In this document: piece after piece, positions 47,597 through 58,797 of the stretch
Position numbering within the stretch: the stretch's first letter is position 1
Layout of the letters: each line of letters starts with the position of its first letter
From: Polytrichum commune
Lineage: Eukaryota > Streptophyta > Polytrichopsida > Polytrichales > Polytrichaceae
Assembly: GCA_950295325.1 (NCBI GenBank)
Contig: OX485806.1
Location: forward strand, 3,658,001 to 3,722,000
Reading direction: 5' to 3'
DNA length: 64,000 nucleotides
Notes under the pieces: generated by a model
What the model saw: only the letters and a program-made list of their open reading frames with translations
What the model was told of the DNA's origin: nothing
The model's database searches: none
Translations under genes and position numbers: made by a program

Positions 47597-48120
47597 GGGT
47601 GGACCATGTTGAGAGGTGTGTAGCCGCAAGCTAGGTCCACCCAACGGCCAATATCTAATACAAAACTTCCATGGGAGGAGCTTGACTATGCACATTTTGA
47701 AACAAATTTGTAATACAATATGACATTTTTTTGAATGAGATGGATGTGTTGCACTGTGTGCTTCACCCTAAGAAACTATGGGTTGATGGGCATAATCCCT
47801 TCCTAATGGCAATTATGATACCCTATAACCCTATAGTGCATATAGTGGTGGTGCTAGACCAAGTTGAGTGGTGTGTAGCCTTGAGTTGGGTCCACCCAAT
47901 GTCCATCATCTAGTACATAACTTCCACAGGAGGAGCTTGACTTTGCACAAGATCATTTTGAAACAAATTTGTATATGATATGTTGTACTAAATGATATCT
48001 CTTCTGAATGAGGTGAATCTGTTCTAATGTGTGGTTCACCCTAAGAACTACGAGTAGATGCATGTAATCCCTTCCCGATGGAAATGACACTATGCTATAG
48101 CCCTATAGTGCGTATAGTGC
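47597..48120 (+). repeat. tandem duplication, ~257-bp period
   Basis: Landmarks 'gtgtgtagccgcaagctagg', 'gtccaccca', 'acttccatgggaggagcttgac' and 'ttttgaaacaaatttgta' recur as 'gtgtgtagccttgagttggg', 'gtccaccca', 'acttccacaggaggagcttgac' and 'ttttgaaacaaatttgta'. There are two full units plus a partial third. Non-coding. Confidence 0.8.
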
Positions 48121-48459
48121 TTGTTCCCCAAAGTTCCCAATCACAAAGAACAAGGTGAGTGTGGGTTTTTGTTGCGTTTTCCCCATGGCCCTTTCCCTCT
48201 CTTTGTGCCAAGCATCCCATCATGTCAAACACAAGCGTTTAGAAACGGACTTGCCTCCCATCTCTTCCACTCCGGACATCTCCATCTCCAGGAATCAGTT
48301 TTTTAAAGAGCTAGAATAGCAGTCTTGCCAGAGTAGAGCTCATATGTCGAGCCACAAGTTTCCTCACAAGTTGGCACGCACACCACACTCTAGCTCAAGA
48401 TGTCAATTCCACAGCTTGCATCAGCAACACTTGCATTATATCCTAGCTAGTGTCATCAG

Positions 48460-48960
48460 CCTTTTTGTGCAATAGCTTGTCTGTTTTGGGGTAATCCTAG
48501 AGGTTCGGCAAGTATGTAGCGAGCCATAGCCACACCACATTGTAGCCAAAGATCCCAGTTTTTCGAATTGTTTTTGGTAACATCTGCGAGTTTGTAGTTA
48601 GTGTGAGTTCAGTCTTGTGCAATTGCGTGTCGGTTTTGTTGTTTGTTTCGTGGTGTGTTGAGCTTAGGCAAGAGAGGCAGCAATTGGGGAGTCTGGGATT
48701 GAGGTGAATTTGCACTTGCATTTCATTTTTGATTTTATCTTGTGTAATTCTTGTGCAATTGCTTGTCTGTTTTGGGTTAAGCCTAGAGCTTCGGCAGGCA
48801 TGTACACCGAGCCCTAGCCACACCACATTGTAGCTGAAGATCCTACTTTTACAGCTTAATTTTAGTAGCATTTGCAAGTTTGTAGCTAGTGTCAGTTCAG
48901 TCTAGTGCAATTGCATGTCGGTTGTGTGTGTTGGTTTCGTGTGGGGGTTGGGCTAAGTCA
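48460..48960 (+). repeat. ~291-bp tandem duplication just upstream of REM1
   Basis: 'gcttgtctgttttgggnta', 'cctagagnttcggcangnatgta', 'agccacaccacattgtag', 'agtttgtag(t/c)tagtgt' and 'tgcaattgc(g/a)tgtcggtt' occur first from about 48,472 and again from about 48,763. The second copy ends some 50 bp before the REM1 start codon, so the duplicated segment is promoter or 5' UTR. Confidence 0.83.
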
Positions 48961-49010
48961 AGAGGAGAGGCAGGAATTTGGTAGACTGGACCTGCATTAA
49001 TTTGTGTTGT

Positions 49011-52000
49011 ATGGCATCCGCTGGCAAGAAGGATGCGGTACTTGGGATGAAACCGCATTCGAGAGGGTCAATTGGTGCCAAGTGGATGGATGAGACGCAA
49101 TGTCCGGATGAGGTGGATCCCAGGATGGGATTGGTATGTCGAACCGAGCTGCAAGCCGCAATCAAGGAAGGAAATGCTAAACGAGACTCATTCTTCGTTG
49201 TGCAGATTGGGAAGAGTTCACTCGCCGCTCCGTATCAGCTTGTAAGCTACAAGAAGCTCTCTAGCTTGTAAGATGCTTGCATTGTGTGGGGATGGCAGTC
49301 TCTTTTTGGAGCTTTAAAATCTGAAACGGATGAGTGTGAGAGATTTTTTAAGCTGCCTGCATTGTGATGGCAGTTTGGAGGTATATTTAGAGAGCATGCA
49401 ATGAGATCCAGTGTCGGCCTTCACAAGGAGAATCTGCAAATGTTGTTGTGCGTTTTGTGATATGTATATATATAGTCAAGTGTTGCATGTGGGGTGATGG
49501 AAATGTTGACGATATTTGTGGTCGAGAAAATGGATATGATTCTTCATGGAATTATGCAATCTACTCTTGAGCATTGTGTCGAGAAGTTGTGATGTGACGG
49601 TGGCAATGTGTAGCATAATCATCGTCCTGAGTTTATGTATGTGTCACACTGAATTTGAAATCTAGTGTCAAGCTTCACAAGGAGAATCTGCAATGTTGTT
49701 GTGCATTTTGTGAAATTCTGTGTATTTGGTGAAATGTTGCATGTGGGTTGCATGATTGAAATGTAAGTGTGAAATGTTGAGGATATTTGTGTTGGAGCAA
49801 ATGGACATGATTCTATATGGAACTATGTAATCTACTCTGAGAATCGAGTCGAGAAGTTGTGTAGCATAATCGTCGTACTGAGTTTTATGTGTGTGTTGTG
49901 GCATTGGGTTTGGGGTTTGTTGCAGCCTATCCCATCTGACTTCGCTAAATACCACAAGAAGCTGATTGAGGAGGACATCACTCTCGAAGCGCCAAGCGGG
50001 CAGACATGGCCGGTGGTGATCCGTGCGAGATGGACGACCATCCGGATAGGTAGGGGATGGAGGCAGTTTGTATGTGAGAATGGGCTGCGAGAAGGCCACC
50101 AGCTTCTCTTCACTCTTGTAGGCAAGAAACATTTCATTGTTCAGTTCTTCGACAGCTCCAGCCACAAGGTTACCGCCTTTCTTCCTCCAACCATTACAAG
50201 TGCTCCATCACCTAGTCCAGAGCTATGCCCACCCTTAAGTAATCACGCTCCCCACCATAGCCACATCTCACAAGGTTTCCAAGGGATCGAAGTCACCCCT
50301 AAGGAGAATCTGCCACAGCAACAACTACCATCCATGCAACATGCCGAACAAGATTCTGGTTCGGGAAGATTAGGGCAAGCTGAAGCTCAGGCGCAAGCTC
50401 AGACACCTGGGAAGGGGGATGGTGGTGATGATGAGGTTCCACCGAGAATTTCATCAGGTTTCGGAGCCAACATGGTCCAGACTGAGGAAGAGACTATGGC
50501 AAATACATTGCCTCAAATGCAATCATTGCCAAATGCTCATGCTCATGGCCATCCCCCCGGTCGATCCAGGACTAAAGGTGCCATGAGCTTCGAAGAGGCG
50601 AGAAACATTCTTGGAAAATGTTTCAATAAGATACCATGCCCTGAGCCAGCACCGAAGGCAATGCCACCACTCCATGTTGTAAGGAATTTCAGGGAGGAGG
50701 GTTTGGCTTCTCCCCCACCACCGGCTATGGAGTCTGCATGTGTCCAATTTCCACCGAAACTGGTTTCGTACAAGGAAGAGGTTAAGGATAATGGCATAAC
50801 CTTCCTCATCCTCGACAGTGACGGAGAAGATGTGCCTCTGAGAGCACCAGACACCGAAATTGCAACACGGAAGACAATGGGAGGCACACAGGAGAGTATA
50901 GGCCACAATGATAATTCGGGGGGTTTAGGATCAGGGTTAGGAGGTTCCAACAATGGAAAGAAAGGTTTAGCTAGTGCGGGTGTTGAAGAGGTTATCTTAC
51001 TTCCTCCTCCGCCATTTGATGATGTTGTGGATGAAGTCGAGGCAGCAACCCCGGTAAAAGAGTCTCCGAATTTAGTGCCAGTGACTCGTAGTGCGAGTGT
51101 AGAGAATGCTCGGATGAGGGGGTGTAGTGTTGGTTTGTATACCTCCACGGTTCCTGCCGATCGGCTGCGGGGTAGGGCACAAAGGCATACGAGATTTTCA
51201 CAGGCCGAAGAAGAGGAGGATGATGACGATGATGATGATTGGGAGGAAGTGGAAGAGGAGGTGGAGGAATTACCACCGCGGCGTCCATCATCATCATCAT
51301 CATCGGAGCGGAAGAGGGCGGTGACTGAAGCTCAGCGGTGTGCGTGTGGATTGAAGAATATCAACTTCCTCGTCGTCATGGGCGATGCCCAAGTCTACCA
51401 AGAATTTCAGCTGGTCGGTTTGATTAATCTCCGCCTTTCTTTTCCTCCCCTGCATCAATCACCTCACGGTGAACAATTATAATCACCATCGCCGGCCATG
51501 GCTGCAATTTGGAGTTCTCACCAAATTTCGGCAATGTGTTGAATCTGTATTCCTTTTCCTCCGAAACCCCCTCCTACATCAATCACCTCACGATGAAAAA
51601 TCATTACAATGGCCAAAATTTGAAACCCTTTTCCAAATTTCGGCATGCAATAATAAGTTGAACCTGGATTTGTTGAATTTGTGCAGGCAGTGCCGCTGGA
51701 GTTTATGCGGCTGACGGGAACACTGCGGTCCAAGATGGTGAAGGTGAGCCTGGTGGACGTGGAGAGCCAGCACTTCTGGGACGCAGATTGGCGATGGCTC
51801 AACCAGAACCAAACGGCACACCTGAGTGCCGAAGGGTGGGCGCAGTTCGTCGGCGACCATGGGCTGGAGGCAGGCGATGTGTGTGTGTTTGAGCTTGTCG
51901 ATACCACTGATTCTCTCCTCTTCCTGGTGCACATCTTCCGTGTCAATCCCCCTCGGACTGCTCCAACAAGGTTTTCGTCTCCGGTTAACCTCCGGGACAG

Positions 52001-53253
52001 GTCCTCTTCTACCCCCCATGAGTAAGCATCCTCCTCATGCCATCATCGTCAACTTTCTTAAACCCTTAACCCTTCGTCCGGTCCATATTGTTGTTGAGTC
52101 CCCTTAAAACTCAATTCATTAGCACTCGTACCCCTCTCCCATGCCAAAAATAATTTAGCAAAGGAAAGGAATATAACCTCCGGGTCAGATTCTCTTCTCC
52201 CACCCATGAGTAAGCATCCTCCTCACATGCCATCATCCTGAACTTTCTTAAACCCTAAACCCTTCTCCCGGGCCATATTATTGTTGGGTCCCTGAGAACT
52301 TGATTCATTAGCACTAATGAGTCCCCTCTCCCATGCCAAAACTAATCTTGCAAAGAGAAGAATTATAACCTCTGGAACACATTCTCTTTTGCCCCCCTCC
52401 CCCCCCATGAGTCTGCATCCTTCTCACACGGCATCATTGTGTTTCTTAAACCCTGAACCTCCTTCCGGTCATAGGTGTTAAAGCGTGACAGGGTGCTTAT
52501 TGTGATTCTTGGGTCCTCTTGGAAATTAGTACCCCTCCCATACTCAAAAGAATGAGCAAAAGGGAAAACAAGGGGTCCACTTCATGACGAAAGTGAAGTT
52601 TTCCTGGACACATGCTCCAGTGCAAATTTGTGAGTGCACTAGTGTGAAAGGGAGAAGTCCTCTTGAAGAGATCGTCTCAATATTGGGACCATGACTCCCA
52701 AGTAGGTTAGGCACCGCAAGACTTCGATGCTTGAGAAATGGAAGGCACACGTAATTCTGGAGAGCAACCTTCTTCGAGAGGACTTCTCCTTATTACACTT
52801 GTGCCATCCCAAATCTGCACTTGCCACTTGCCATAATCTGTATCACAAGAGGTTTATCTTTGAAGAAAAAAATGATTTGATGTTCATGTAGATTGTGGCA
52901 AGGCATTGTCTATACAGATCACCAAAGAAACTTCTCAAAAGTGCAACTTTCTTACAGCTAAGATTTTGCAATGGCATTGCTGTCTGCACAGAGGCAGGAG
53001 GAAATCGTCAATGATGGGACTCACAATTCGGGAACAGATTGAGATGGATGGAGTAGGAAAGCGGCCAGGCATAGATTTCCAGGGCCGACTCCCAAAGAAG
53101 CCCAAGCACCAAAACATTTATCAGACTCCAGCTCCAGATTGTTTGCATTTCAGTGAAAAAGCCCCTCGTCTCCAGCCATGGACTAAAATGTTCCACTCAA
53201 GCTCTCGAGATGCTCCTAGAAAACGAGGACGACCAAGGCGCACCTCAAGCTAA
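49011..53253 (+). CDS. REM1: double B3-domain protein with AT-hook tail
   Basis: Exons 49,011-49,241, 49,926-51,413, 51,687-52,021 and 52,992-53,253 total 2,316 nt and encode 771 aa with every join in frame. B3 domain one (about 60-160) reads SFFVVQIGKSSLAAPYQL then PIPSDFAKYHKK, GRGWRQFVCENGLREGHQLLF and FIVQFFDSS. B3 domain two (about 551-660) has FLVVMGDAQVYQEFQL then AVPLEF, AEGWAQFVGDHGLEAGDVCVFEL and FLVHIFRV. The linker is about 390 residues, with Pro/Gln-rich, acidic (poly-Asp) and poly-Ser parts. The tail ends RKRGRPRR, an AT-hook core. B3 domains bind DNA in the major groove; the REM class is plant-specific and nuclear. Introns follow the first strand of each B3 domain in phase 0. 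If the last intron is retained, an immediate TAA gives a 685-aa form without the hook. Exon 4 is inferred from frame and splice sites; the rest is firm. Confidence 0.88.
49242..49925 (+). other. REM1 intron 1, built from a ~258-bp tandem duplication
   Basis: Donor GTAAGC, acceptor 'tttgttgcag'. 'cttcacaaggagaatctgca', 'gtgttgcatgtgggg', 'ttgacgatatttgtg', 'catgattct', 'aatctactct' and 'gtcgagaagttgtg' occur in order from about 49,416 and again from about 49,674. Confidence 0.87.
51414..51686 (+). other. REM1 intron 2, built from a ~118-bp tandem duplication
   Basis: Donor GTCGGT (weak at positions 3-4), acceptor 'atttgtgcag'. 'tccttttcctccn...cctn', 'catcaatcacctcac(g)atga', 'ccaaatttcggca' and 'gttgaa...ctg' each occur twice in order. 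The junction QL|AV matches the intron position in the other three B3 halves, which supports this donor. Confidence 0.8.
51985..52520 (+). repeat. triplicated ~190-bp unit spanning the end of REM1 exon 3 and intron 3
   Basis: Units start near 51,985, 52,172 and 52,362 with 'taacctc(c/t)ggnnca', and contain 'catgagtaagcatcctcctc' (third copy 'catgagtctgcatccttctc'), 'ctttcttaaaccct', 'attgttgngtccc' and 'ctctcccatgccaaaa'. Unit one carries the last codons and the splice donor of exon 3. Unit two repeats the donor sequence downstream, and unit three has lost it. Confidence 0.87.
52621..52823 (+). repeat. imperfect hairpin (MITE-like) inside REM1 intron 3
   Basis: 'tgcaaatttgtgagtgcac', 'agtgtgaaag' and 'ggagaagtcctcttgaagag' (52,621-52,670) pair with 'cttcttcgagaggacttctcc', 'ttacactt' and 'ccatcccaaatctgca' (52,768-52,818). 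The arms are about 50 bp and the loop about 100 bp. No target duplication was identified. Confidence 0.65.
52992..53253 (+). other. REM1 exon 4 (C-terminal tail with AT-hook)
   Basis: The acceptor 'gctgtctgcacag' is strong. With donor GA|GTAAGC at 52,022 the frame reads E, GRRKSSMMGLTIREQIEMDG, then a basic, Pro-rich stretch and RKRGRPRRTSS before the stop. The frame would close at once in the other phases. The paralogue has a comparable short basic tail exon. No transcript is available, so this is inference from frame and signals. Confidence 0.75.
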
Positions 53254-55756
53254 ATTTTGAGACACTGCAGATAATTTTGTGAATGTCTTCAGTCCACTTT
53301 GACTCCCACTTCATAGAAATTCTGCGTACATAGTTGTTGCAGATTCAAAGATGCTCCTTAAGCTCAAGAAGGAACAAATGGACATTGTTGGTGAGAAATA
53401 GGTAATCATCTGAACTCAAGCACGACAGTGCCTTTCTTGGAGTTGACTGTACTCACAAAGTCAGTGGTTGTTATCTGCACAGATTTGGTGTAAAGTATTG
53501 GGTATGTTGCCATGCTTCCCGAACTTTGCAATTGCAGCATTTTGGGCAGAGATGTATCAGATTCTGTTGACTGCAAACGTGAGTCAAAGAATTAAGGTCA
53601 CTGGAATCCATTTTTCAATTGCGATCAATGCTACATTCACAATATTGTTACAAAACACAGCTTGAACAATCTTCACTAGACTAGGTCTGGAGTCAAAAGC
53701 CTAATTTCTCATCAGAATCTTAGTATCATGCCTTGACGACTGAGACTCAAACTGTGTGGCCTTCCCTTAAGATTTAAACCACAAAAATTGCAAAATATTG
53801 TTACTGTTGTTGCACATACCACTGACTATGACTTTCTGCAAATTTCAGACCTGAATCTCGTTAATTTCATGCGGAAACGATCCAGTGGACTTGGAGTGAA
53901 AAGTTGCAGCTCTTGACAAAAGCTAGGATTCCATTCTCACATGCACCTTTCTGACAGAGAACTCGGTGCATTTCAGAACAATCTTAAATTTCGTGTAGCT
54001 GTTTGTTGTGTGTGGCCTCTCATACTGATGTGCCACAGCAATTTATATTCAAAGAGATCCTCTGTTGATGACAAAACATTCTTCAACGAGATCAACATGT
54101 TCACTTGCCAGAAAATTAGGTTCAGTAGATGTTCGTAGATGCTAGACAATCAGTCTGAATCCTTAATCTGCAATGAGGGAGGAACCAAATTTTACTATGG
54201 ACAGAAACTGAACAGATGATTGGCTGAAGAGTGTTATAGACCGGATTCTGAAACATTGCTCATACTCGCTCACATTTCAAAAATTCTTCCCTATTGGTGG
54301 AAAAGTTGCAAATCTTGACACAAATCATCATGAGTTCTTGCACCTCTGCTGTTTGAATCCATAACGTTTCAAAAGAATGTTACAATCTTTCTGTGTTTCT
54401 CAAACGCCAGCTCCTACACAGGAAGCACAAATGAAGAGCTTCTTTGCATGCATGCTCGCAACACAAGAAAACATGACCACCTCCCATTTTAATGTTTTTT
54501 TTTGCATATTCTGATTATCTCTAGTTTGCACATGCCAAGTGTCTATGGGTACATAACCATGTTGGCTTGATGTTTAGAGCTATTCCAATTGCATATGAAT
54601 GAGCTAGGTGGGCTTAATGTACAGTAGAAATCATCCATCAACCCAAAAGTGGTTGCTTGGAAAGTTAGGGGTTAGACTTTAATAGACTTTATTTTGGACT
54701 CAAGATTGAACCCAAGTTTAAAGAGTAGTTTCTCAAACTAGGAAGAGCATTTCCTTGAGTCAGGACCAAAAAGATTTGGTGGGAAAGTGATGCCACATTA
54801 GTGCCACTTCATTTTTTCATGCTTAATGGATTCGGACCCAATGGAAACTTCGTGGGTTGTAATTCTGCTCTCGGCCAATAGGATGGCTCAATTTCTGCGT
54901 ATCTTTGGTCTTGAACCCTAATGTAAATGCACCCTAACTACCTAATTGACGATGTCGGGAGTTATGTACAGGAAATTAGTTATCATTCATGTGGACAAAA
55001 TTTGGGTGGAGCTTCAAGTGTGTGGAGTTACTCACAGTTGAAATGAGAGGTGCTTCGAAAAGGCTCACAGGGAGGGAGTATTACTTTTAGTACTGAGGCT
55101 CAAGAAGTTGTACCTACCTAGGACCAAGAATGTCTGTCCTAATATTAAGCTCTAAAACCTCCCTCACCTTAACTCTTGACATCCCAAGCAGCCAAAAGCG
55201 ACCGCAAATTCCAACTTTCCTGGTCGATTGAGCTACCTTTTTCAAGTCCAGTTATAAGTATGTCATAGCCATTATCCGCTCCAGGTTTGAGTCAATCTAA
55301 TCTATGTTTCAAGCCTCAGATCATCCCATGGGGTGATCTTCCTGCTAATTTGAGAAGTGAAGAATAGGTTTGATACTGTAGTCCCACGTTTAAGTCTGTT
55401 GTAGGGAATATGGTTAAACTAATGGGAAAGGAGGTTAGGGTGGACCGACAGAAATTGCAAGTTTAGCTATGTTTGCATGGTTTGCAACTTCCTAGGCTCC
55501 TGCGCACTACCGTGTTGCCGGATAGTTTCAGGGGTTGGTGATTAGCAAGTATTTCTGAATTTTGATCAATTCGTAGTGGGGAGACGGGAAGCAGCAAGGA
55601 TAACTGAGGCATCCTTGGAAAGGATATGGAGATCCTTGGCATGAAGCAGAATGGTGAGCAGACTTCGAGTGAAATGAGATTGTAAGGTGGACGACTGGAT
55701 TGCGCAGCAAAAGTGGTGAGTGAGAGGATGGCCAGGTACAGGAAGTGTCCACGGCC
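53254..55756. other. intergenic between the two REM genes
   Basis: About 2.5 kb with no frame above 70 codons that I recognise until the REM2 first exon. A T-run lies near 54,496-54,503. It holds the REM1 3' UTR and presumably the REM2 promoter; no motif was singled out. Confidence 0.5.
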
Positions 55757-58236
55757 ATGTGCGCAAGGCACAAGTTGCAGGTATTTGATGAAGATGTTGA
55801 ACCAAGTGCCGCGCATTCTGTGTCCTTACTTTCTCAAAAGCATCACCACTTTGACGTTGTGGAGCCGCACCAACACTGCTCCAAGAATGGTAAGAAGCAA
55901 ATGGAATCATCCTTCTCTTTTACGACAATGTTCTCCTATGATTGCAATGATCGCTCTATCTGACTTTTAGTTCCAGAGTGAGGAATTCTTACATTTAGGG
56001 AAGAAATTGAAGTCGAGCCAGAGAATTAGGAAACCTTCTCCAGTTGAGGTTTACGAGTACAATTCACGTTATGTCCCGAAAATGTATAAATCAGTCGACG
56101 TCTACTTTTTTGCACTGGTCTCAGTGCGGCTGTACCAAAAATTCCGGGCATGGCTTCAACCGATCCAGTGCAGACTGATAATTTACCTAAAAGCTGTAAC
56201 AAGCCTTCGTAGGAGAATCCTCATCGAGCTGCATCCCGGACGTTCGGAAATGCTGACAGTCCCACAGAATCTGAATTCACTTGTATAGGTCATCTCCATG
56301 TGACAGATTCATGTATCCTGCTCCCATTGTCAAGAACACCTTCGGTACTGGAAAGGGACACCCATCAGCTGCATGATCAATGTAGAAAGTTCGAAAAAGC
56401 TTCACATTTTAGTACATAGAGCCCGTAATGCTTGACAACAAAACAAGTCATAGCTACACAGATAATATCCCGCTAATGAGAAGCTGCAAGTTTGGTTGTG
56501 GGTGCAGGAGATACCAATTCTGTTCGCTCGAGAACATGGGGACAAGTTTCACGAGGTAGTTGAGGTGCAGGGGCCCTGTGACCAATCTTATCTCATGCAG
56601 GTGAAGGTATTGAAGTATGGACAATGCCGAGTCCTACTGGACCGAGGGTGGAAAGCATTTGTGGATGGCTACATTTTGCATAAGGGTGATCATCTCATTT
56701 TCGCCCTTACTCAAACCTCAAAGTTCACAGTCTACATATTCGACGAGCATGGAACCAGGAAAAGGTCACCCTCGTTGCTGCATAAGACAGGGTGCGGACT
56801 TGGCAGCAAGCCGAGGACCATAGCAACGCCGAAGAAAGAAGACCGACCTCAAAACCAGAGTACGGAGACCTCTTCACCTGAATCACCGACTGTTGTGGGC
56901 AGTGTCCGAACTCCAGCTCCTTTTACTGACCTGAAGGACAGCCGGATTAAGAGCGAGAGGACACGCAAGCAACGACGTTGTGTCACTAAATCTGCACAGT
57001 GTAATCGAGCACAGAGCCCCACAACACTCTCAGGGCTAGCAGACGTAGAGCCTTCTGATGACGAAACGAAGATGTATCCTGCCAAAACTGCGGTGACCGA
57101 AGAGTTTCATGACCCGGGCGAGGGAAACAAAAGCGGAAAGGACCTTCAAGAGGAAATTGAAGTCAGATCAAAGGGAGAGAAGAGGAGTCATCCACCACTT
57201 GCACATAAGAGTTTAGATATGCGTGTCGGTTCGAAGCGTCCTTACTTCACAAAGAAGTTGTCAGCCATCAGCTTGAAATGCGAAGGCCGCTGCAGTCAAA
57301 CACATCTGGTGGGTTTTTCACTCATTCTTCACACTTGAACCAAGTCTAGAGTCCGCAATTCATTATCCAGACTCCCCTGCATTCATCTTCTCAGAAGTTT
57401 TAACCAGCTTGCATGATAAATTGCGCATTGTTTCCCATTCCTCTTATTCGTGCAGGAGGTTCCAGCCGATTTTACCTTAAAACATAAAGAGCTCTTTAAG
57501 GAACAGATGCATCTTCAAGGACCAACCGGACGCGTCCACTCGGTATATTGTCGAGTCTATGCTCCTCACCGGCACGTTAGAATAAAGCTCAAAGACGGGT
57601 GGCCGGAATTTGCTGAGGAGAATAGATTCACAATCAATACCCAGCTGCTGTTTACATATACAGCAGAAGCACGCTTCCTCGTCCAGGTTATAGCACCCGG
57701 GAGAGTTGAGGAAAACCTATCTTATCCAGCACCATCAAATCATCAACTCCATCCAGGTGGGTAATTCATGCACCTTCGTCAATCTAACATTCATCTTCAA
57801 AATTTCTCACGAGATATTACATAGTCAACCTAACTGCAGTAAAGGGCCCAAGATTCTTGGATGGTGAAATTAATGACAAAATTCCTGGATGATGGTTAAT
57901 CAATGACCCATCTGGAGGGGTCTGTAGCCATACCCTCAATGCACAATCGAAGTTAGTGAAGGTGAGTAGGTTGATATTCATTTACTGATACGGATGTGAC
58001 ACAATATTTCCATGACAGAGAGAAAGGAGGATGAGGATTATGACATGCAATGCAAAGCAAGGGCAAATTGTCGAGATGAACCATCTTCGTTCTTCCGAAT
58101 GCCTGGTAAGAGCAAGAAGCCGACTTGGAGCGAAGAGTGCCCTGCGTGGCATAGCTTGACAAAGAAGAGACCAGCACACAATTACAAGGACGGCAAGAGG
58201 ATTGGCAGGATGGAATGGGGACTGGGTCACTCCTAA
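55757..58236 (+). CDS. REM2: second double B3-domain gene, tandem paralogue of REM1
   Basis: Exons 55,757-55,889, 55,999-56,282, 56,508-57,308, 57,456-57,756 and 58,019-58,236 total 1,737 nt and encode 578 aa, all joins in frame. B3 domain one (about 115-221) is split as RRRILIELHPGRSEMLTVPQ..NSL | EIPILFAREHG, with DRGWKAFVDGYILHKGDHLIFAL and FTVYIFDEHG. B3 domain two (about 382-488) is split as FTKKLSAISLKCEGRCSQTHL | EVPADFTLKH, with KDGWPEFAEENRF and FLVQVIAPG. The linker is charged and rich in Ser, Lys and Glu. The tail exon is basic (KKPTWSEECPAWH, KKRPAHNYKDGKR) without an obvious AT-hook. Likely a nuclear DNA-binding protein. It shares intron positions and direction with REM1 about 2.5 kb away, so it is a tandem duplicate. 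The first two exons and the ATG at 55,757 are the least certain part. Confidence 0.8.
57757..58018 (+). other. REM2 last intron
   Basis: Donor CCAG|GTGGGTAA, acceptor 'ttccatgacag'. Phase 1 on both sides (G + AG) gives GAG and keeps the frame into ERKEDEDYDMQ. If retained, translation ends two codons on, at TAA 57,762-57,764. Confidence 0.78.
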
Positions 58237-58479
58237 GATTGATTGAGACCAGGATTGACATGATGTCCAGAAGTAGTTGATACTTCTTGCCGTCGATCGA
58301 TGGATCTCCAGACTCCCTAGCTAGTGATACACCTTAGAATTAAACTCTTCTGTGCAACTTGTAAAGCTCAACGCTAAAAGGGATTCCCAGGTTCTTCTCT
58401 CATCACCATTAACACTGGAAAGGAATTTTGAAGATTAACTTTGGTACACCAGAGTTGTTTTCATCAATTTCCGTCCTGT

Positions 58480-58705
58480 CCCAGTGTCCGGGGAGATTTT
58501 TGGGCATGATCGGTCAAAATCTTAGTGTGTTCCAAGTCCAACCGGTTACATGTTGTGATCTTTCGGTTTTTCTTTACGAATCTGAGGTATATTTCATAGA
58601 TTCTTCGTAAATGATCGGTAATTTTGCTGAAGCCTTGAACTTCAACCGGTTATTTCTCAAACTCAACCGGATCATCTTTAACAAGCGGTCTGTGCTCCCC
58701 GTTCA
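58480..58705 (-). repeat. AACCGGTT-rich dispersed repeat, inverted copy
   Basis: The minus-strand order is 'aaccggttgaagttcaag', 'taccgatcattta', 'atgtaaccggttggacttgg' and 'gcccaaaaatctcccc', matching 60,330-60,590 and the units at 62,123-62,840. Confidence 0.8.
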
Positions 58706-58797
58706 TTGCCTTGTGCTCCACAATCAGCCTACAACTTTGAATCACCAATGTGTGCAGTGCAACAATAGAATCGCACTCAGCTGCAAAGCATTCCACA

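Noticed and set aside
50543-51148. 201-codon minus-strand frame over REM1 exon 2
   Set aside because: Antisense shadow of the REM1 linker; its Pro/Ser richness reflects the Gly/Glu-rich sense strand.
49011-52025. REM1 ending at the TAA in exon 3 as the only gene model
   Set aside because: This is possible and listed as an isoform. The strong GTAAGC donor, strong acceptor and in-frame AT-hook exon favour the four-exon model.
55713-55970. Alternative first exon of REM2 in another frame (MARYRKCPRP…)
   Set aside because: It could be joined phase 0 to an acceptor at 55,970, but its translation is less protein-like than the acidic MCARHKLQVFDEDVEP frame, which joins phase 1 to 55,999.
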